From: Atopomonas sediminilitoris
GTDB lineage: Bacteria > Pseudomonadota > Gammaproteobacteria > Pseudomonadales > Pseudomonadaceae
Assembly: GCF_022601735.1 (NCBI RefSeq)
Contig: NZ_JAKUMM010000002.1
Span: 186,001 to 250,000 of the forward strand
Direction of reading: 5' to 3'
DNA: 64,000 nt
The position numbers and the translations under genes are program-made. Under the pieces are notes generated by a model. That model did no database searches and was not told the DNA's origin. It was given only the letters and a program-made list of their open reading frames with translations. This document shows positions 1 through 9,263 of the stretch, piece by piece; the first letter of the stretch is position 1; each line of letters begins with the position of its first letter.

Positions 1-1094
1 CTGCGGATGGCCGCCTCAAACTCGTTGACCTTGGTGTCTGCCGGCACCCAGCCCGAGTCGATGTGCAGTTGCGCCACTTTGCGGTAGTCCCGCTTGAAAA
101 AGGCCAGCAGGTTACGGGCGAGATAGTCCTGATCTTCTGGGGTCAGGCTGCCGATGATGCCGCAGTCGATGGCGATGTATTGCGGGCTCCACGGCGTTTC
201 GCGGCTCACAAAAATGTTGCCTGGGTGCATGTCGGCATGGAAAAAGCTGTCACGGAACACTTGGGTGAAGAAGATCTCCACGCCGCGCTCAGCCAACGCC
301 TTCATGTTGGTGCCTTGGTCGGCCAGTGCCTTGAGGTCGGTGACGGGGATGCCGTAGATGCGCTCCATCACCAGCACTTTGCTGCGGCAGTAATCCCAGT
401 GGATTTGCGGCACGTAAATCAGCGGTGAATGTTCAAAGTTGCGCCGCAGCTGACTGGCATTGGCCGCCTCGCGCATGAGATCCAGTTCATCGAAGATGGT
501 TTTTTCGTAGTCGGCAACCACTTCTTGTGGGCGCAGGCGGCGGGCGTCGCTGGACACGCGTTGCAGCAAGCCGGCGAGCAAAAAGAGCCAAGCGATGTCT
601 TGGCGGATCACCGGCGCGAGGCCCGGGCGAATCACCTTGATCACCACTTCTTCGCCGCTGTGCAGTTGGGCGCTGTGCACTTGCGCGACCGAGGCCGAGG
701 CCATGGCTTCGCTGTCGAAGCGGGCAAACAGCTCCTCCACCGGCGCGCCGAGAAACTGCTCGATGCGTGCGCGCGCTTGGGCGGCTGGGAAGGGCGGTAC
801 TTGGTCTTGCAGCTTGGCCAGTTCATCGGCCATGTCGGGCGGCAACAGGTCGCGGCGGGTGGAGAGCAGTTGGCCGAACTTGATAAAGATCGGGCCCAGC
901 TCTTCTAGCGCTAAGCGCAGGGCTGCGCCGCGATTGGCGGGGGCGGCTTTGCGCGGCAACCAACGCCACGGCATCAAAGCCAGTAGCAGGCGTACCCACC
1001 AAGGCAGCGGCAAGGCCAGCAGTTGGTCGTCGAGACGATAACGGGCAATGACCCGCACGATGGTGAACAGACGGCGGGCGGCAAGCAAACTCAT
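1..1094 (-). CDS. ubiB: UbiB, ubiquinone biosynthesis kinase-like protein (3' end outside window)
   Basis: This is an ABC1/ADCK/UbiB-family atypical kinase/ATPase that supports coenzyme Q assembly at the inner membrane. About 364 codons are visible, starting with ATG at 1092-1094; the C-terminus lies beyond base 1. The hallmark KxGQ motif reads IFIKFGQLL at residues ~72-75. Further in are the ATP-binding segment VVIKVIRP and the catalytic-loop HADMHPGN, followed by IAIDCG. The start codon overlaps the ubiJ stop as ATGA, so ubiE-ubiJ-ubiB is a tightly coupled operon. The missing C-terminus should hold the transmembrane hairpin usual for the family. Confidence 0.95.
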   Translation of the reverse strand, partial: MSLLAARRLFTIVRVIARYRLDDQLLALPLPWWVRLLLALMPWRWLPRKAAPANRGAALRLALEELGPIFIKFGQLLSTRRDLLPPDMADELAKLQDQVPPFPAAQARARIEQFLGAPVEELFARFDSEAMASASVAQVHSAQLHSGEEVVIKVIRPGLAPVIRQDIAWLFLLAGLLQRVSSDARRLRPQEVVADYEKTIFDELDLMREAANASQLRRNFEHSPLIYVPQIHWDYCRSKVLVMERIYGIPVTDLKALADQGTNMKALAERGVEIFFTQVFRDSFFHADMHPGNIFVSRETPWSPQYIAIDCGIIGSLTPEDQDYLARNLLAFFKRDYRKVAQLHIDSGWVPADTKVNEFEAAIR

Positions 1095-1717
1095 GGGGTG
1101 TCGGCCTTAGCCTGACGGAGGCGGTCGAGACGGGCTAAGCGCGCGTCGAGGCGGTCCAGTTGCAGGCGCAGTTGGTCTAACTCGCTAAAGCGTGCTTCGG
1201 CTTCGCGCTGACCAACCAAGCTACGCGCTTCTTCGGTCAGGTACTCGGCCAGATTCTGCTCAAAGCTGTGCAGCGCACCGCCGCTCCAGCGTAGCGATTG
1301 GCGCACGCTTTGGCCGATTAAGCCGGCAACCAGTGGCCCGAACCATTCGCTGAGGCGGTCTTCCCAGTCCAATTGCAGGTCGGCCATCAAGTCAGCCAGC
1401 GCCAGCAAAGGCGTGGCGTCGCCACTGAGCTCAACATCGGCGGCGTGCAGCACGCTGTTTTTGTCGTCGCGGCTGGCCAGTTCAACTAGTCGGGAGATTG
1501 GCGCGCGCAGGGTGCAGTCCACCGGGCCTTCGTATTGACTGGCCAAGTGCAGGCCGTCGGCGTAGGGCTGCACAAACACATCCAGCGCGGGGCTGGGTAC
1601 TTGGATGCGCAGTACGCGGCCGCTCAGGCGCGCCAAGCGTGGCAGCGCAACGCTGTCGAGGCGCAACACTTGGTTGATGCCCGATTCAGCGGCCGCCAGC
1701 AACGCCATGCTCAGCAT
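1091..1717 (-). CDS. ubiJ: UbiJ, ubiquinone biosynthesis accessory factor (SCP2 domain)
   Basis: A 208-residue protein encoded between ubiE and ubiB, overlapping each by 4 bp (ATGA). The N-terminal ~120 residues look like an SCP2 sterol-carrier lipid-binding domain. The C-terminal ~50 residues ([21 protein letters not shown]) form a heptad-rich coiled coil. In E. coli UbiJ is a lipid-binding scaffold of the soluble Ubi complex; size, layout and position fit. An internal ATG three codons downstream is an alternative start. Confidence 0.88.
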   Translation of the reverse strand: MLSMALLAAAESGINQVLRLDSVALPRLARLSGRVLRIQVPSPALDVFVQPYADGLHLASQYEGPVDCTLRAPISRLVELASRDDKNSVLHAADVELSGDATPLLALADLMADLQLDWEDRLSEWFGPLVAGLIGQSVRQSLRWSGGALHSFEQNLAEYLTEEARSLVGQREAEARFSELDQLRLQLDRLDARLARLDRLRQAKADTP

Positions 1718-2490
1718 CAGGGTTTGATCCCGCGATGCAGGGCGACGATGCCGCCGGTCATGTTGTGGTAGGTCACGCGCTCAAAACCGGCGTCGGCCAT
1801 CATGCCCTTGAGGGTTTCTTGGTCGGGGTGCATGCGGATCGACTCGGCCAAATAGCGATAGCTGTCGGCGTCGTTGGTGATCAGCTTGCCGGCCAGCGGC
1901 ATGAAGTTGAACGAGTAAGTGTCGTAGGCCTTGGCCAGTATCGGGTTGGCGGGTTTGGAGAACTCCAACACCAACAGGCGACCGCCGGGCTTGAGTACGC
2001 GCAGCATTGAGCGCAGCGCGTCTTCTTTATGGGTGACGTTGCGTAGGCCAAAAGCGATGGTGATCACGTCGAAATGATTGTCAGGGAAGGGCAGCTTCTC
2101 GGCATCGGCCTGGACAAAGCGCACGTTGCCGGTGACGCCTTTGTCCATCAGCTTGTCGCGGCCGACCTTGAGCATCGAGTCATTGATGTCGGCTAGCACG
2201 ACTTCGCCTTCGGGGCCCACCAAGCGCGCAAACTGACGGGTTAAGTCGCCAGTGCCGCCGGCAATGTCCAGCACGCGATTGCCGGGGCGCACACCGGAAA
2301 GCTCGATGGTGAAGCGCTTCCACAGGCGGTGCATGCCCGCGGACAGTACGTCATTCATCAGGTCATATTTGGCTGCGACCGAGTGAAACACTTCGGCAAC
2401 TTTCTGTGCTTTTTCGTTTTCGGCAACCGTTTGATACCCGAAGTGGGTGGTGGCTTGGGCGCCATCGGAGGTTTTGCGCGTATCGCTCAT
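1717..2490 (-). CDS. ubiE: UbiE, ubiquinone/menaquinone C-methyltransferase
   Basis: This SAM-dependent C-methyltransferase acts on demethoxy-ubiquinol and demethylmenaquinol. The ATG at 2488-2490 is chosen because [10 protein letters not shown] fits the family N-terminus and gives 257 residues; an upstream ATG would add 14 unrelated residues. The SAM-binding motif [12 protein letters not shown] is at ~residues 75-86, followed by the family signatures [18 protein letters not shown] and [14 protein letters not shown]. It is first in the ubiE-ubiJ-ubiB operon and divergent from the PHA-system gene. Confidence 0.96.
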   Translation of the reverse strand: MSDTRKTSDGAQATTHFGYQTVAENEKAQKVAEVFHSVAAKYDLMNDVLSAGMHRLWKRFTIELSGVRPGNRVLDIAGGTGDLTRQFARLVGPEGEVVLADINDSMLKVGRDKLMDKGVTGNVRFVQADAEKLPFPDNHFDVITIAFGLRNVTHKEDALRSMLRVLKPGGRLLVLEFSKPANPILAKAYDTYSFNFMPLAGKLITNDADSYRYLAESIRMHPDQETLKGMMADAGFERVTYHNMTGGIVALHRGIKP

Positions 2491-2620
2491 GGCTCGCACC
2501 CTATTAAAAAGAGCGCCCATTCTAGCCAGCACAAACGGCTTTGTCTTGACGCACAGCAGTTCTCGGCTCAGCGCGTGGGGCTGCTATAGTGGCGTTATTA
2601 AGCCTTGTTGGAGTTAGACC

Positions 2621-2896
2621 ATGGCAATTCGTATTGAGCGCGACCACGCGCTGGGCCTAGATGAGGCCCGTAACCGCGCCGAACAATTGGCCGCCAAGCT
2701 GGCACAAAAATTCGATGTGCGTTATCGCTGGGAGGGCAATACGTTGGCGTTCAAGCGCTCCGGCGCTGACGGCAAAATCGAAGTGGCAGCGCACCGGATT
2801 GCCGTGCTGCTCAATCTTGGGCTGATGCTGGCGCCGCTCAGCGGCACCATTCGCGGTGAGATCGAAAAGACCTTGGATCAGTGGCTGGAGGAGTGA
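2621..2896 (+). CDS. Polyhydroxyalkanoic acid system family protein
   Basis: A 91-residue protein matching the small PHA-granule-region family usually found beside ubiE or pha genes in pseudomonads. It begins MAIRIERDHALGLDEARNRA and has a compact alpha/beta pattern. A ribosome site (TTGGAG) lies about 8 bases before the ATG. Its biochemical role is not established; the association with PHA metabolism comes from family context. No pha synthase or phasin gene is in the window. The 3' end overlaps the convergent chorismate-mutase-like gene by 19 bp. Confidence 0.8.
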   Translation: MAIRIERDHALGLDEARNRAEQLAAKLAQKFDVRYRWEGNTLAFKRSGADGKIEVAAHRIAVLLNLGLMLAPLSGTIRGEIEKTLDQWLEE

Positions 2897-3213
2897 TCCG
2901 CTAAGGTTGCTTGCGCCTGCCAGTGCTTGAGCTCTTCGGCGATAAAGTGCTCAACCAGTTGGCGATACATCTGCTCAATCGCATCGGGGCTTAATCGCTC
3001 TTCTTCGGCCCACGCGCGGCGCTGCTTGAGCATGGCGCGCAAGCGCTCCTCTGCACGCACCGCTTGCGCTGATTGCTTAAACGGCGCAGCGGCCAGCACG
3101 TACTGATAGCGCTGGCCGAGCAGGGCAATTACTTGGCGATCAATGTGGTCGATGGCGGCGCGGATAGCCGCCATGTCGTGGCATTGCTGCGCTGGCGTCA
3201 GGGTGTTTGGCAT
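2878..3213 (-). CDS. Chorismate mutase type II / isochorismate pyruvate lyase-fold protein
   Basis: A 111-residue all-helical protein of the AroQ/PchB class. The N-terminal helix IRAAIDHIDRQVIALLGQR holds the Arg near which the carboxylates of chorismate bind in the family, and AAPFKQS supplies the conserved Lys. The C-terminal helix LVEHFIAEELKHWQ carries Glu where I recall a Gln in PchB-type enzymes. Single-domain length suggests either chorismate mutase or a PchB-like lyase; no siderophore or salicylate genes are nearby, so the substrate is undecided. Confidence 0.8.
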   Translation of the reverse strand: MPNTLTPAQQCHDMAAIRAAIDHIDRQVIALLGQRYQYVLAAAPFKQSAQAVRAEERLRAMLKQRRAWAEEERLSPDAIEQMYRQLVEHFIAEELKHWQAQATLADHSSSH

Positions 3214-3262
3214 ACAACGTCCTTGTTGTCAGGGGGTTAGCGGGTCGGTGGGCCGGCCGCGC

Positions 3263-3622
3263 TTAATGACGCGGTGGAGCCGCTGACCATACACCCCATT
3301 CGTTATTGCTGGGGTCGAGAAACTGTAAGCGCCGCCCGCCCGGTAAGTCTTCGATCGCTTTGCTGATGCGCCCGCCCGCCGCTTCAATGCGTGTTTGGGT
3401 GCTTTCAAGGTCATGGCTGTAGAACACCAGCAGCGCCGAGCCTTGCTCGACGTGCGCCGACAGCTCGCTGCGGTAGAAGCCGCCGTCTAAACCTTGCTCG
3501 GCAAACGAGCAGTAGTCGGGGCCGTGATCGGTAAAAGTCCAGCCAAAAACCTGATGGAAGAAGGCTTTGCTGGCCTCAAGATTGCGGCAGGGAAACTCCA
3601 CGTAGTTGAGCTTTTCGTGCAT
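3263..3622 (-). CDS. VOC family (glyoxalase-fold) protein
   Basis: A 119-residue single-unit vicinal-oxygen-chelate protein. It opens MHEKLNYVEFPCRNLEASKAFFHQVFGW, typical of YdcF/PhnB-like VOC proteins with DHGPDYCSF after it, and ends with LQFLDPSNNEWGVW, where the C-terminal metal-ligand Glu/Asn region normally sits. Probably a small metalloenzyme or binding protein of unknown substrate. It lies between the chorismate-mutase-like gene and the yegP-like gene, all on the minus strand, without overlap. Confidence 0.8.
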   Translation of the reverse strand: MHEKLNYVEFPCRNLEASKAFFHQVFGWTFTDHGPDYCSFAEQGLDGGFYRSELSAHVEQGSALLVFYSHDLESTQTRIEAAGGRISKAIEDLPGGRRLQFLDPSNNEWGVWSAAPPRH

Positions 3623-3661
3623 GGCACACCTCGTCCTTTTTGAGTGGTGGAACAGTCCTAC

Positions 3662-3994
3662 TTAGCTTTCATCGACCAATGCGGCCTCGGGTGCATGGTT
3701 TTGCACCGAGGCAATGCCGGCGTCGCAGCTGGCTTTGCTGGCGTATTGCTGGCTTTGCGCGACGATTTGCCCGTTGGTGGCTTTAAGCACAAAGTACGGC
3801 TTACCGTTGCTGGCCTCGCGGCTTTCGAAGGCGCCCTCACGTTGGCTGTTTTTGCGCACGGATTCAATACCGTTGAGTGCGGAGTCTTTGGCTTTATACA
3901 GCTCGCTGGTGGCGATCACTTGGCCGTTGCTGGCTTCAAGGTTGAAGTGAAACTGGCCGTCTTTGGCTTTCTTTAAGCGAAATTTACCGGACAT
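3662..3994 (-). CDS. YegP family (DUF1508) protein
   Basis: A 110-residue protein made of two similar ~48-residue repeats: each has FxFxLxA(S/T)NGQ(V/I)(I/V)A followed by Y..K..A..GI.SV..N. Repeat 1 covers ~residues 10-55, repeat 2 ~60-105. This is the DUF1508/YegP pattern. Function is unknown in the family. A good ribosome site (CAGGAGG, reverse strand ~4007-4013) precedes the ATG at 3992-3994. Confidence 0.87.
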   Translation of the reverse strand: MSGKFRLKKAKDGQFHFNLEASNGQVIATSELYKAKDSALNGIESVRKNSQREGAFESREASNGKPYFVLKATNGQIVAQSQQYASKASCDAGIASVQNHAPEAALVDES

Positions 3995-4049
3995 GGCTAA
4001 ACCTCCTGAGGGATCGGTGGTTTAACCATAGACCAGTTTTCCGGCGAAG

Positions 4050-4724
4050 TTATTGCGCCTTGCGGGTTTGCACGCCGTCTGGGGTGCCCAGCAGCAGGAC
4101 ATCGGCGGGGCGGGCGGCAAACAGGCCGTTGGTGACCACGCCGACAATCGCGTTGATGTCGCGCTCAAGTTGCACCGGATCAACGATGCTGAGGTTGTGC
4201 ACGTCCAAAATAATGTTGCCGTTGTCGGTCACGCAGCCTTCGCGGTACACCGGGTCGCCGCCGAGTTTGACCAGTTGGCGCGCCACGTGGCTGCGCGCCA
4301 TGGGGATCACTTCAACCGGCAGGGGGAAGGCACCGAGCACATCCACCAGCTTGCTCTGATCGGCGATGCAGATAAAGGTAGTGGCCACGGCGGCGACGAT
4401 TTTTTCTCGCGTGAGTGCCGCGCCGCCGCCTTTGATCAGGTTGAGGTGGCCGTCGCTTTCATCGGCGCCGTCAATGTAAAAGTCCAGATTGTTGACTGCG
4501 TTTAAGTCATACACGGGAATGCCGTGGCTTTTTAACCGCTCGGCAGTGGCTTGGGAGCTGGCCACCGCGCCGTCGAACTCCAGTTTGATCTTGGCCAGTG
4601 CATCGATAAAACAGTTCGCCGTGGAGCCCGTGCCGACGCCGACAATGCTGTCGCTGGCCAGCTGCGGGCGGATCAAGTCGACGGCCGCTTGGCCCACGGC
4701 CTGTTTCATTTGATCCTGATTCAT
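4050..4724 (-). CDS. rpiA: RpiA, ribose-5-phosphate isomerase A
   Basis: Interconverts ribose-5-phosphate and ribulose-5-phosphate in the pentose phosphate pathway. The 224-residue length is normal. Visible motifs are the phosphate loop [11 protein letters not shown] (~residues 28-38), the active-site DGADE (~84-88), and [11 protein letters not shown] (~98-108). Divergent from ilvA across ~155 bp that must hold both promoters. Confidence 0.97.
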   Translation of the reverse strand: MNQDQMKQAVGQAAVDLIRPQLASDSIVGVGTGSTANCFIDALAKIKLEFDGAVASSQATAERLKSHGIPVYDLNAVNNLDFYIDGADESDGHLNLIKGGGAALTREKIVAAVATTFICIADQSKLVDVLGAFPLPVEVIPMARSHVARQLVKLGGDPVYREGCVTDNGNIILDVHNLSIVDPVQLERDINAIVGVVTNGLFAARPADVLLLGTPDGVQTRKAQ

Positions 4725-4879
4725 GGCAACTCCGAGTAAAAATGTGCAAGAAATTGCCGCGCATTATAGCGCCATGGCGCGCCGATGCTGGGCTTACGCC
4801 GCACGGATTTAACCTGTCGCTGCGTGGGCACGCTGCGTTAGACTCGCCCTCCTGCTGATCAAAACCGCGAATGACGACC

Positions 4880-6397
4880 ATGCTCGAACAGTACATGAAG
4901 AAGATTCTTACCGCGCCGGTGTATGACGTCGCGGTAGAAACCCCCCTGCAGCGCGCCCATTTCTTGACCGAGCGGCTGGGCAACCAGATTTTGCTCAAGC
5001 GCGAAGACTTGCAGCCGGTGTTCTCCTTCAAAATTCGCGGCGCCTACAACAAGCTGGCGCAATTGAGCGACGCCGAGCGTGCTTGCGGCGTGGTAGCGGC
5101 TTCGGCCGGCAACCACGCACAGGGGCTGGCGTTAGCCGCGCGCGAGATGAATGTTAAAGCCACCATCGTGATGCCCAAGACCACGCCTGAAATCAAAGTG
5201 CGCGCGGTCAAAGCTTGGGGCGCGAAAGTGGTGTTGCACGGCGATGCCTTCCCCGAGGCATTGGCGTTTTCGCAAAAGTTGGTCGAAGAAAAAGGCTTCA
5301 CCTACATCCATCCCTACGATGACCCCGACACCATTGCCGGGCAGGGCACCGTGGCGATGGAGATTCTGCGTCAGCACAAAGGCCAGATCGACGCCATTTT
5401 CGTTCCGGTGGGTGGCGGTGGCTTGGTTGCGGGTATCGCCGCGTATGTGAAATACCTAAAGCCTGAGATCAAGGTCATTGGTGTCGAGCCGGAAGACTCC
5501 AACTGCTTGCAAGCAGCAATGGCCGCTGATGAGCGCGTGGTGTTGCCCACCGTAGGCTTGTTTGCCGATGGCGTGGCGGTCACGCAGATCGGTGAGCACA
5601 CCTTTGAGCTGGCGCGGCGTTATGTGGATGAAGTGATCACGGTCAGCACCGATGAAATCTGTGCGGCGATCAAAGACATCTACGACGACACCCGCTCCAT
5701 CACCGAGCCGGCCGGTGCCTTGGGTGTGGCGGGGATCAAAAAGTATGTTGAGCGCGAAGGCGTGACCGAGCAGACCTTGGTGGCGATTGATTCGGGCGCC
5801 AACATCAACTTCGACCGCTTGCGCCATGTAGCCGAGCGCGCCGAACTGGGCGAAAAGCGCGAAGCGCTGATTGCGGTGACCATCCCTGAGCGTCCCGGCA
5901 GCTTTAAAGCGTTTTGTCAGGCGCTGGGCAAGCGTGCGATCACCGAGTTCAACTACCGCTTCCATGACCCCAAGCAAGCGCAGATTTTTGTCGGCGTGCA
6001 GACGCATCCCGAAACCGATCCGCGCGATGCGCTGCTTAAGCAGCTACAGAGTAAAAAGCTGCCGGTGGTCGACTTAACCGATAACGAGCTGGCCAAGTTG
6101 CATATTCGCCACATGGTCGGCGGCCACAGTGCGCAAGCCACGGATGAAGTGGTCTACCGCTTCGAGTTTCCCGAGCGCCCGGGTGCGTTGCTCAACTTCC
6201 TCAATAAACTGGGCGCGCGCTGGAACATCAGCATGTTTCACTACCGCAACCACGGCGCGGCTTACGGCCGGGTGATGGTCGGCCTGCAAGTGCCGGCGGC
6301 GGAGCGCGACCAAGTCGCCGGCGTACTGGAGAGCATCGGCTATCCGTACTGGCACGAAGGCGATAACCCCGCGTATCAGCTGTTCCTAGGGCGCTAA
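4880..6397 (+). CDS. ilvA: IlvA, biosynthetic threonine ammonia-lyase
   Basis: PLP enzyme converting threonine to 2-oxobutanoate, first step of isoleucine synthesis. Catalytic Lys is in SFKIRGAYNK at ~residue 51; the PLP phosphate loop is GGGGLVAG. Two C-terminal ACT-like regulatory domains follow (ITVPERPGSF-type starts near residues 325 and 425), as in isoleucine-inhibited biosynthetic enzymes. I chose the ATG at 4880 (MLEQYMKK), the usual family start; an in-frame ATG at 4871 adds MTT and cannot be excluded because neither has a strong ribosome site. About 505 residues, full length. Confidence 0.96.
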   Translation: MLEQYMKKILTAPVYDVAVETPLQRAHFLTERLGNQILLKREDLQPVFSFKIRGAYNKLAQLSDAERACGVVAASAGNHAQGLALAAREMNVKATIVMPKTTPEIKVRAVKAWGAKVVLHGDAFPEALAFSQKLVEEKGFTYIHPYDDPDTIAGQGTVAMEILRQHKGQIDAIFVPVGGGGLVAGIAAYVKYLKPEIKVIGVEPEDSNCLQAAMAADERVVLPTVGLFADGVAVTQIGEHTFELARRYVDEVITVSTDEICAAIKDIYDDTRSITEPAGALGVAGIKKYVEREGVTEQTLVAIDSGANINFDRLRHVAERAELGEKREALIAVTIPERPGSFKAFCQALGKRAITEFNYRFHDPKQAQIFVGVQTHPETDPRDALLKQLQSKKLPVVDLTDNELAKLHIRHMVGGHSAQATDEVVYRFEFPERPGALLNFLNKLGARWNISMFHYRNHGAAYGRVMVGLQVPAAERDQVAGVLESIGYPYWHEGDNPAYQLFLGR

Positions 6398-6436
6398 CGG
6401 GCGCGCCTAGGCACTAAACCTACGCCGAGGCACGTA

Positions 6437-7072
6437 ATGGAACTTCGTCCTCTCACCGCCAGTGATAGCCATGCTGCCCGCGCCTTGTGGCTGGCGGCCT
6501 TCGCGCAAGACCCTGTGCAAGCGTGGGTTTTTGCCGCGCGGCAGGCTGGGTTTTCTGGGCGGCTCGCCGCGTATTGCTCGGCGTATCAGTGCTACCACCT
6601 GAGCGCCACCTTGCCGACGCTGGCGTTGTTTGACGGGGGCGAGCTGGTGGCTGCCGCGTGGTTCACGCACTCAACTAATGTATGCCGCGCCGACCTCTTG
6701 GCTGCGCTCGGCCAGCAGATTGCCACGGGGTGTGGTGCCGCCAGCTTGGCGCGGCTTGATCAGCTCAATTGCTGGGTTGAACAGCAGCTACCGGCATCGT
6801 GGCAAAACGCGCCGAGCACACGCCTCGAATTTTTAGCGGTGCAGCCAACGCGGCAGGGGCAAGGTTTGGGCTACCGTTTGCTCGGTGAAGTGCAACGCGC
6901 AAGCCGCGCCAATCTCCTGCTAGAAACCGCTAGCGCGATTAATGTGGCCTGGTATCAGCGTTGTGGTTTTGTGCCGTGGGGGCAGAGGGTGCTGGCGGGG
7001 GTGGACGCGGAACTAGTGGGGATGGGGTTGCGGCTGTCGATGCAAAACGCAGGTGTCGAGTCGATACGGTGA
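6437..7072 (+). CDS. GNAT family N-acetyltransferase
   Basis: A 211-residue protein with the GNAT acetyl-CoA-binding motif A at ~residues 134-150 (VQPTRQGQGLGYRLL), preceded by LEFLAV and followed by LLLETASAINVAWYQRCGFV, the usual motif B region. It probably acetylates a small molecule or protein N-terminus; the substrate cannot be told. It follows ilvA by 39 bp and precedes the lipoprotein gene by 10 bp, so it may be transcribed with both. Confidence 0.82.
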   Translation: MELRPLTASDSHAARALWLAAFAQDPVQAWVFAARQAGFSGRLAAYCSAYQCYHLSATLPTLALFDGGELVAAAWFTHSTNVCRADLLAALGQQIATGCGAASLARLDQLNCWVEQQLPASWQNAPSTRLEFLAVQPTRQGQGLGYRLLGEVQRASRANLLLETASAINVAWYQRCGFVPWGQRVLAGVDAELVGMGLRLSMQNAGVESIR

Positions 7073-7082
7073 GGGAGTGCTG

Positions 7083-8348
7083 ATGCGTTACGTTCTGTTG
7101 GGCGGCGTGCTGGCCGTGGGGCTGGCAGGGTGTGGTGTACTCAACCTAGGCAAAGACTTGCAGCAGGCTAAACAAGAGCTGCAGGTGATCGAAGGGCGTG
7201 TGATTAACCGCGCAGCCTTCAATGATGAGTCAGCCGGTACGGTGTTTGCCGTGCTGTTAGACGATGCCCCGCAGCCTGCGGTGGTCGGTTTTCGTGTGGT
7301 TGCAGGTGCTGAACCTGTTCGTTTTTTGAGCGAACAAGCGCCTCGCCAGCTACTCGCGTTTGTTGATCACAACGGTGACTTTCAGTTGGATGCCGACGAG
7401 CCACGGGTGTGGCTTAAGCAACCACAGCGGCAGGCGCTGGGTAAGCCCGCGCCGAGCGCTGTTAATGAGCTGGTGATTACGCCGGATGCCTTGGCCGAAG
7501 CACCGGCGGTTGACCTTAAGCTGGAACGCCTAAAAGCGCATAATCCGCGCTTAAAAAACAATTATCTGGCGCAAGTGACGCTCAATGATGCCCGTTTTGA
7601 TGCCGCGATTACCCAGCAAGGCATGTGGCAGCCATTGCAGTTTTTGCGCGAGACAGGGCACGGTTTATATCTGCTTGAACCGTGGGACCCCAAGCGGGTG
7701 CCGGTGTTGTTAGTGCATGGCATTAATGATTCGCCGCGGACGTGGGCGGCGTTGCTGCCGGCCATTGATCGGCGACAGTTTCAGGTAGTGCTGTACCACT
7801 ACCCCAGTAGTTGGCAAATCAGCAGCAATGCCAGCTTGCTGGCGCAGGCTTGGCAAGATGCGCAATTACGCTTGGGTTTTCAGCGCTTTCATTTGCTGGC
7901 GCACAGCATGGGCGGCTTACTGGCGCGTGACTTTGTCCGTCAGTTGAGTGCGCAGCAAGCCTCCGTAATGGGGCTGTGCCAGTTTATTAGCTTGTCGACG
8001 CCGTGGGCGGGGCATGCGGCCGCGCAGCAAGGGCTGGAACACTCGCCGGTGGTGGCGCCGGTGTGGCGTAATTTAGCGCCCAATAGCGACTTTTTGCAGG
8101 CGCTTTGGCGCTTTGAATGGCCGCAGCAAGTACCGCACACCTTGATAGCCAGCTATGCCGGGGACAGCGTGTTTGTTGCCGGCAAGAGCGATGGCGTGGT
8201 GAGTTTAGCCAGCCAACTCCACTGGCCTGCGCAAGAGCAAGCCAGCGAAATTCGTCTGATTGAGGCCACGCACACCGGCGTGTTAACGCATGGTCAGACG
8301 CATGCGGTGGTGCGGCGTCAGCTGGCGGCTGATTGTGTGGCGCGGTGA
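7083..8348 (+). CDS. Alpha/beta-hydrolase lipoprotein (lipase-like)
   Basis: The ATG at 7083 is preferred over one 30 bases upstream: it has a GAGGGAG ribosome site and gives a clean lipoprotein signal, MRYVLLGGVLAVGLAGC, with lipobox Cys at residue 17. After a ~200-residue N-terminal region comes an alpha/beta-hydrolase fold: VPVLLVHGINDSPRTW (oxyanion-side HG), nucleophile elbow LLAHSMGGLL (Ser near residue 275), and a late ATHTGVL likely holding the catalytic His. Probably an outer-membrane-anchored esterase or acyltransferase; substrate unknown. 421 residues. Confidence 0.83.
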   Translation: MRYVLLGGVLAVGLAGCGVLNLGKDLQQAKQELQVIEGRVINRAAFNDESAGTVFAVLLDDAPQPAVVGFRVVAGAEPVRFLSEQAPRQLLAFVDHNGDFQLDADEPRVWLKQPQRQALGKPAPSAVNELVITPDALAEAPAVDLKLERLKAHNPRLKNNYLAQVTLNDARFDAAITQQGMWQPLQFLRETGHGLYLLEPWDPKRVPVLLVHGINDSPRTWAALLPAIDRRQFQVVLYHYPSSWQISSNASLLAQAWQDAQLRLGFQRFHLLAHSMGGLLARDFVRQLSAQQASVMGLCQFISLSTPWAGHAAAQQGLEHSPVVAPVWRNLAPNSDFLQALWRFEWPQQVPHTLIASYAGDSVFVAGKSDGVVSLASQLHWPAQEQASEIRLIEATHTGVLTHGQTHAVVRRQLAADCVAR

Positions 8349-8380
8349 TGCCTAGTGGCTGGCATCGATGACTGACGGCT

Positions 8381-8408
8381 CAGCCCCGCCCAGCCCCGCC
8401 CAGCCCAG
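8381..8408. repeat. Short GC-rich tandem repeat
   Basis: Two perfect copies of the 10-mer CAGCCCCGCC (8381-8400), then a partial third copy (CAGCCCAG), lie in the 61-bp gap between two convergent genes. No U-tract or clear stem is seen, so it is not called a terminator. Confidence 0.7.
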
Positions 8409-8409
8409 T

Positions 8410-9192
8410 TCAGCTCAGCTCCGCCGCAAACTGCCGGCACATTTGCCGATGAAAGAAGCTCGGGGCCAGTCGCCACAATAGGCTGGCGAGCCACGTTTTG
8501 CGGTCGGGGAACAGGCGTTCACGGCCTTGCTGCTGGGCTTTGAGGATGCCGGTGGCCATCCATTCGGCGCTGTTGACCTTGCCGACCAGGGAGCGCGCTT
8601 GTTGCGCCGGTTGGCCGTCACCGCCAAGGGCGTTGTGCTCAATCGGGGTGGCGAGAAAGCTGGGGTACACCAGCAGTACCCGTACGCCGTCGCGGCGGAC
8701 TTCCCCGCGCAGCACTTCAAAGGCTTGTGCTAGGGCGCTTTTGGCCGCGCAATAACCCGCGCGACCGAGTACCGGCATCCAGCTGGCCATTGAGCCGATC
8801 GCAATCACGCTGCCGCGACTGGCCTTGAGCAGCGGCAGCGCGAGTAAGGTCAGCTCTAACGGCGCGTGGTAGTTCACCGCCATGACCTTACGCAGCACCT
8901 TGGCTTGCGTGCGCTGCGCCAGCGAGCGATGGGTGATGCCGGCGTTGTTGATCAAGGTATCGAGCCGGCCGAATTGGCTGAGGCAAGTATTGATCAGCTC
9001 GGTTTGCACGCTGCTGTCGCAAATATCACCGGCCAGCGTGGTCACGCGCGGGCTGGCTAAGCTCAGTCGGCGCTGTTCGAGTAAGTCATGGTTGAGGTCG
9101 GTGAGTAGTAGGTCATCGCCGCGCGCATGACAGGCCTGCGCCAATGCCCAGCCTAAGCCGCTGGCCGCGCCAGTGATTAACGTGACGGGCAT
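8410..9192 (-). CDS. SDR family NAD(P)-dependent oxidoreductase
   Basis: A 260-residue classical short-chain dehydrogenase/reductase. The cofactor motif TGAASGLG is at residues ~7-14, NNAG at ~86-89, catalytic Ser in AIGSMASW (~137) and YCAAK (Y~151, K~155). The C-terminal ~30 residues (LASLLWRLAPSFFHRQMCRQF) are hydrophobic/basic, as in membrane-associated SDRs acting on lipids or sterol-like substrates. Substrate unknown. Stands alone on the minus strand, 72 bp from nfeD. Confidence 0.87.
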   Translation of the reverse strand: MPVTLITGAASGLGWALAQACHARGDDLLLTDLNHDLLEQRRLSLASPRVTTLAGDICDSSVQTELINTCLSQFGRLDTLINNAGITHRSLAQRTQAKVLRKVMAVNYHAPLELTLLALPLLKASRGSVIAIGSMASWMPVLGRAGYCAAKSALAQAFEVLRGEVRRDGVRVLLVYPSFLATPIEHNALGGDGQPAQQARSLVGKVNSAEWMATGILKAQQQGRERLFPDRKTWLASLLWRLAPSFFHRQMCRQFAAELS

Positions 9193-9263
9193 CGATCTAC
9201 TCCTTTGACTGGGGGGGAATGGGCTAGCCCGACACTCGCAGGGCTAGCCGTTGGCTGCGTGGC

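Noticed and set aside
6383..6410. Hairpin at the end of ilvA (CCTAGGGCGC...GCGCGCCTAGG)
   Set aside because: The stem has a mismatch and includes the stop codon, with no T run after it; not called a terminator.
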